A DNA stretch of 9,555 nt from Bacteroidales bacterium. GTDB taxonomy: Bacteria > Bacteroidota > Bacteroidia > Bacteroidales > VadinHA17. The stretch covers positions 1 through 9,555 of the forward strand of contig JAUYBT010000109.1 in NCBI GenBank assembly GCA_030692905.1. Reading direction: 5' to 3'. This document shows positions 6,348-9,555 of this stretch, in pieces (the stretch's first letter is position 1; each line of letters begins with the position of its first letter). The notes beneath the pieces are model-generated. The model was not told the DNA's origin. It saw only the letters and a program-made list of their open reading frames with translations, and searched no databases. The position numbers were made by a program, and so were the translations under genes.

Positions 6348-8408
6348 TTATGCTTTATCTTTTGTTTTTGACTTTTTCACAGTTTTTTCAGGAGTCGCAG
6401 TTTCTGTGACAGCTTCTGTCTGCTTTGATTTGGCTTCAGCTTTTCTCTCTTCCTTCAACAAATCAGCTTTTCTCTTTCCAAAAATCCTTTCAAGATCTTC
6501 GCTGAATATTACCTCTTTCTCAAGAAGAAGCTCTGCAAGCTCCGTAAGTCCTTTTATATTGTTTTTGAGAACTTCCTTTGCCCTCACATACGACTCTGCA
6601 ATTATCAGGTTAACCTCCTGGTCGATAAGCTCTGCTGTCTTCTCACTATATGGCTTTGTAAATCCGAAATCAGATTGCCCCGATGAATCATAAAAACTTA
6701 TATTACCAATCTTTTCGCTCATTCCGAAAAACGAAACCATTGCATAAGCCTGTTTAGTAATTTTCTCGAGGTCGCTCAGCGCACCTGTTGAAATTTTTCC
6801 GAAGATAAGTTCTTCAGAAGCTCTGCCTCCGAGGGCATACGCCATTTCATCGAGAATCTGTTCGCGTGTGGTAAGTTGCCGTTCTTCAGGAAGGTACCAT
6901 GCGGCACCAAGTGTTTTTCCGCGCGGGATAATGGTTACTTTAAAAAGAGGGCTTGCATGTTCAAGATGCCAGCTTACAGTAGCGTGTCCGGCTTCATGAT
7001 AAGCAATTGTCTTTTTCTCAACCATTGAAATGATCTTGCTTTTCCTTTCCAGACCACCAACAATACGGTCGATAGCATCAAGGAAATCCTGCTTTTCAAC
7101 AACAGTTTTGTTTTTCCTTGCTGCGATAAGGGCCGATTCGTTACAAACATTAGCAATATCAGCACCTGAAAAACCTGGTGTCTGCTTGGCCATGAAGCCT
7201 ATATCAAAACCTTTTTCAAGTTTTATTGGACGAAGGTGAACTTTAAATATAGCTTCCCTTTCGGTAAGATCAGGCAGTTCAACATGGATCTGACGGTCAA
7301 ACCGGCCTGCACGCAGCAGAGCCCTGTCAAGAATATCAGCCCTGTTAGTGGCAGCAAGAATAATCACTCCCATATTCGTCCCGAAACCATCCATCTCCGT
7401 AAGGAGCTGGTTAAGAGTGTTTTCGCGCTCATCGTTTGATCCGAAATTTGCATTACGCCCTCTTGCACGACCCACTGCATCTATCTCATCAATAAAGACA
7501 ATACATGGGGCTTTTTCCTTAGCCTGTTTGAAAAGGTCCCTGACCCTGGATGCACCTACACCGACAAACATTTCAACGAAATCGGATCCGGAAATGGAAA
7601 AGAAAGGCACATTTGCTTCACCGGCAACAGCTTTGGCAAGCATCGTTTTGCCTGTTCCGGGAGGGCCTATCAACAGAGCACCTTTTGGAATTTTACCTCC
7701 AAGGCTGGTATATTTCTTAGGATTCTTAAGAAAATCAACGATTTCCATAACCTCTGTTTTGGCCTCTTCGAGACCGGCAACATCGTTGAAAGTTAACTTA
7801 ACATTTGTATCCTTATCGAAAATCTGTGCACGTGATTTACCTACACTGAAAATACCTCCTGCTCCACCAGCCCCGCCTCCTGACATACGTTTCATGAGAA
7901 ACAGCCACAAAACAATAAGTAATGCAGGAAAAAGCAGCCATGAGAGTGCGTCAACTAAATAATTTTTACGTGTTTGATAATCAGGATAAATAAGTTCCTT
8001 CTCGGTGTAACCTGCACTTTTTTGTGCCTCCAGGATAAAAGGCTCAAAACTGCTCATATCACCTATAGTATATGTAAAGTTTGCTTTGGGTAAAGACATT
8101 CCAAAACCGGTTCCGGGTTTAGTAGGCAACTTGGGATATCTTCCTGATTCCAGCGCCTCCTTTTTAAGGTAGATCTCAGCCTGATCTTTATTAATCACAA
8201 TTAATTTTTCAATGTCCCGATTAGCAATCATCTCCTTAATTTCACTTGTAGTTGTTTTCTGGACTGGTTTTCCACCGTTGAGTAATGAAAAAAGTATAAG
8301 AGATACTGCGAGGACTGCAAAAATCCAGTTAGTATTAAAACGGGGTTTAATAGTTTTATCAGGTTTTTTCTCCGTTCCCTGATTATTATTAGTCGTATTT
8401 TCTGTCAT
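6348..8408 (-). CDS. ftsH: ATP-dependent zinc metalloprotease FtsH
   Basis: This is a hexameric membrane-anchored AAA+ protease that extracts and degrades membrane proteins and unstable regulators. All modules are intact over 686 residues. The first membrane span is at about 28-44, an extracytoplasmic domain follows at about 45-150, and the second span is at about 153-172. A glycine-rich linker (177-185) leads to the AAA module with Walker A GPPGTGKT (248-255), pore loop FVGVGA (281-286), Walker B VFIDEID (304-310), and the second region of homology with arginine fingers R366 and R369 (RAGRFDR). The zinc site is HEAGH (471-475), with D546 as likely third ligand in TGALSDLEK. The large extracytoplasmic domain suits Bacteroidetes FtsH. 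The last 40 residues are a Lys/Glu/Thr-rich, probably disordered tail. It sits 11 nt after rsfS and 12 nt before cdsA, and has a clear ATG start. Confidence 0.98.
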   Translation of the reverse strand: MTENTTNNNQGTEKKPDKTIKPRFNTNWIFAVLAVSLILFSLLNGGKPVQKTTTSEIKEMIANRDIEKLIVINKDQAEIYLKKEALESGRYPKLPTKPGTGFGMSLPKANFTYTIGDMSSFEPFILEAQKSAGYTEKELIYPDYQTRKNYLVDALSWLLFPALLIVLWLFLMKRMSGGGAGGAGGIFSVGKSRAQIFDKDTNVKLTFNDVAGLEEAKTEVMEIVDFLKNPKKYTSLGGKIPKGALLIGPPGTGKTMLAKAVAGEANVPFFSISGSDFVEMFVGVGASRVRDLFKQAKEKAPCIVFIDEIDAVGRARGRNANFGSNDERENTLNQLLTEMDGFGTNMGVIILAATNRADILDRALLRAGRFDRQIHVELPDLTEREAIFKVHLRPIKLEKGFDIGFMAKQTPGFSGADIANVCNESALIAARKNKTVVEKQDFLDAIDRIVGGLERKSKIISMVEKKTIAYHEAGHATVSWHLEHASPLFKVTIIPRGKTLGAAWYLPEERQLTTREQILDEMAYALGGRASEELIFGKISTGALSDLEKITKQAYAMVSFFGMSEKIGNISFYDSSGQSDFGFTKPYSEKTAELIDQEVNLIIAESYVRAKEVLKNNIKGLTELAELLLEKEVIFSEDLERIFGKRKADLLKEERKAEAKSKQTEAVTETATPEKTVKKSKTKDKA

Positions 8409-8419
8409 AAATATTTAAC

Positions 8420-8794
8420 TTACTGTAGTTTATCTTCCATAGCTTCAATAGTGGCATCAGCCCAAAGCGACTCAAGACTATAAAAATTCCTGTATTCCTC
8501 AAGGAAAACATGAACAATTACATTACTATAATCCAGAAGTACCCAGAAACAATTGTCGAGTCCTTCAATGTGTAATGGTTTCTCACCTGCCTCTTTTCGT
8601 ACTGTGTCATCTACTGAATCGTAAATTGCACTGACCTGTGTTCCGGAAGGGGCACTACAAATAACAAAATAATCCGTAATTCTGTTTTCAAGTTTTCTTA
8701 AATCAATTTTCAGAACATTCTGTCCTTTCTTTTCAAAAATTCCCTTTATAACGCTACTTAAAAGGACTTCAGCCCCGTCAGATCTTTTCTTCAT
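8420..8794 (-). CDS. rsfS: Ribosome silencing factor RsfS (Iojap/DUF143)
   Basis: It binds ribosomal protein L14 on the large subunit and blocks joining of the small subunit, slowing translation in starvation or stationary phase. The protein of 124 residues is almost entirely the family domain. Hallmarks are ITDYFVICSAPSGTQV (39-54), HIEGLDNCFWVLLDYSNVIV (75-94) and HVFLEEYRNFYSLESLW (95-111), which correspond to the well-conserved WVLLDYG-x-VVVH-x-F...FY-x-LE-x-LW block. I chose the ATG at 8794. A TTG immediately before it (8797) would add one residue, and nothing favours it. It is the first gene of the rsfS-ftsH-cdsA-psd-flavodiiron operon, 11 nt before ftsH, and faces birA across a short divergent promoter region. 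Confidence 0.96.
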   Translation of the reverse strand: MKKRSDGAEVLLSSVIKGIFEKKGQNVLKIDLRKLENRITDYFVICSAPSGTQVSAIYDSVDDTVRKEAGEKPLHIEGLDNCFWVLLDYSNVIVHVFLEEYRNFYSLESLWADATIEAMEDKLQ

Positions 8795-8822
8795 CAATAT
8801 TTATCAGTTTGATTTCAAGTCG

Positions 8823-8830
8823 CAAAAATA
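8823..8830 (-). promoter_or_regulatory. Candidate -7 element of the rsfS operon
   Basis: The minus strand reads TATTTTTG, an exact match to TAnnTTTG, about 29 nt before the rsfS ATG. That gives a leader of roughly 20-25 nt. No canonical TTTG is seen at the -33 position, which would fall over the opposing motif at 8844-8851. Confidence 0.5.
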
Positions 8831-8843
8831 CCACTTTTATCTG

Positions 8844-8851
8844 TATTTTTG
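8844..8851 (+). promoter_or_regulatory. Candidate -7 element of birA
   Basis: The plus strand reads TATTTTTG, a second exact TAnnTTTG, pointing towards birA with a leader of about 90 nt. It forms a perfect 8-bp inverted repeat with the element at 8823-8830, separated by 13 nt. A canonical -33 box is not visible, so a shared palindromic operator is the alternative reading. Confidence 0.4.
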
Positions 8852-8949
8852 TAATAGTAAACCTCTTTTGCAATTTCAATGCCAATATCCACCACAAAGT
8901 AGAACCACAGGGATAAAAAGACCTTAAATTAATTAACTACCTGCTAACC

Positions 8950-9555
8950 ATGATAATAGGATCAAAACTATTTTTTTTTGATAATCTGCCATCGACAAAT
9001 ACTCATGCTGCTCACCTTTTAAAAAGTAGTGACCTTCCGGAGGGAGCTATCGTTTATACCAATTATCAATCAGCAGGCAGGGGACAGATGGGCAACAAAT
9101 GGGAAAGCGAAGAGGGTAAAAACTTATTAATAAGCATAGTACTATTCCCTTCAATGATAAATCCGGCCGATCAGTTCCTTATTTCGATGACAGTCTCGCT
9201 TGGGATTTGTGATTTTTTGAAGAGATATATTCCTGTTTGTGCAATAAAATGGCCGAATGACATTTATGTAAACGGTGACAAAATAGCAGGTATTCTGATT
9301 GAGAACTTCATTATGGGTGATAAAATCGAAAACACCATTGCAGGGATTGGTCTTAATATTAATCAGGTTAAATTCATAAGTAGCGCTCCCAATCCTGTTT
9401 CTTTGAGTTTATTAACAGGATCCAGCTACGATCTTTCTACCTGTCTCAACCAACTGGCTTCCGATCTGGATAAAAGATATAAACAACTTATATCAGAACA
9501 CTTTGCCGAAATTAAGCATGAGTATGTTTCGCGACTTTACCGTTTGAATGAATTG
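8950..9555 (+). CDS. birA: Biotin--[biotin carboxyl-carrier protein] ligase, 3' part missing
   Basis: It activates biotin with ATP and attaches it to the carrier protein of acetyl-CoA carboxylase and other biotin enzymes. The first 202 codons are present, and the frame is open to the right edge. NLPSTNTHA (12-20) opens the catalytic domain. GRGQMGNKW (43-51) is the biotinyl-AMP binding loop, and KWPNDIYVNGDKIAGILIE (100-118), with K111, is the biotin-binding core. GIGLNIN (132-138) follows. The protein begins directly with the catalytic domain, with no N-terminal winged-helix domain, so it is a monofunctional ligase and not a DNA-binding biotin repressor. Full-length relatives have about 240-260 residues, so roughly the small C-terminal domain is missing. 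It is divergent from rsfS, an arrangement common in Bacteroidetes. The ATG at 8950 has no Shine-Dalgarno sequence. Confidence 0.95.
   Translation, partial: MIIGSKLFFFDNLPSTNTHAAHLLKSSDLPEGAIVYTNYQSAGRGQMGNKWESEEGKNLLISIVLFPSMINPADQFLISMTVSLGICDFLKRYIPVCAIKWPNDIYVNGDKIAGILIENFIMGDKIENTIAGIGLNINQVKFISSAPNPVSLSLLTGSSYDLSTCLNQLASDLDKRYKQLISEHFAEIKHEYVSRLYRLNEL

Noticed and set aside
7348..7962. Plus-strand ORF of 204 codons
   Set aside because: It is antisense to the AAA module of ftsH. The long open frame reflects codon bias of the opposite strand.
8795..8797. TTG as the rsfS start
   Set aside because: It adds one residue to a protein that already has an ATG at the next codon. No upstream signal favours TTG.
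8950..9555. BirA as a bifunctional biotin repressor
   Set aside because: The protein starts directly at the catalytic domain, with no room for a winged-helix DNA-binding domain.

Overview
The window reads as chromosomal DNA of a Bacteroidetes bacterium, probably in or near the Bacteroidales. The evidence is its moderate-to-low GC content, the gene order birA / rsfS-ftsH-cdsA-psd, a DUF4492 gene joined to cydA, TAnnTTTG-type -7 promoter elements, and a near absence of Shine-Dalgarno sequences. A bd-type oxidase together with a flavodiiron protein suggests an anaerobe or microaerophile that must cope with oxygen. The assignment rests on recognised protein families, not on a database search.

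Left part (1-2760, minus strand): an AI-2E/PerM-family membrane permease is followed after 54 nt by a 79-residue DUF4492 membrane protein. That gene overlaps by 8 nt the start of cydA, cytochrome bd oxidase subunit I, which is cut by the left window edge after 400 codons. The upstream region of the permease gene carries a compact pair of GC-rich hairpins in inverted orientation (2764-2881), resembling a REP/BIME-type interspersed repeat.

Middle (3072-3550): a single plus-strand small heat-shock protein (Hsp20) gene with an unusually good ribosome binding site. It ends at a strong bidirectional hairpin terminator (3520-3550), which it shares with the convergent operon on its right.

Right part (3532-8797, minus strand): a tight five-gene operon, transcribed leftward, of rsfS (ribosome silencing factor), ftsH (membrane AAA+ metalloprotease), cdsA (CDP-diacylglycerol synthase), psd (phosphatidylserine decarboxylase) and an A-type flavodiiron protein. 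Intergenic gaps are about 11, 12, 39 and 2 nt. It joins ribosome hibernation, membrane proteolysis, two steps of phosphatidylethanolamine synthesis, and oxygen or nitric oxide reduction. A 155-nt divergent promoter region with two opposed TAnnTTTG motifs separates it from a plus-strand birA-type biotin-protein ligase gene (8950 to the right edge, 202 codons, C-terminus missing).

Almost everything is housekeeping or stress-tolerance content in conserved order. I found no defence system, transposase, CRISPR array, RNA gene or clearly new system. The most interesting items are the small DUF4492 protein locked to cydA, the flavodiiron gene added to a lipid operon, the opposed promoter motifs, and the hairpin repeat pair.
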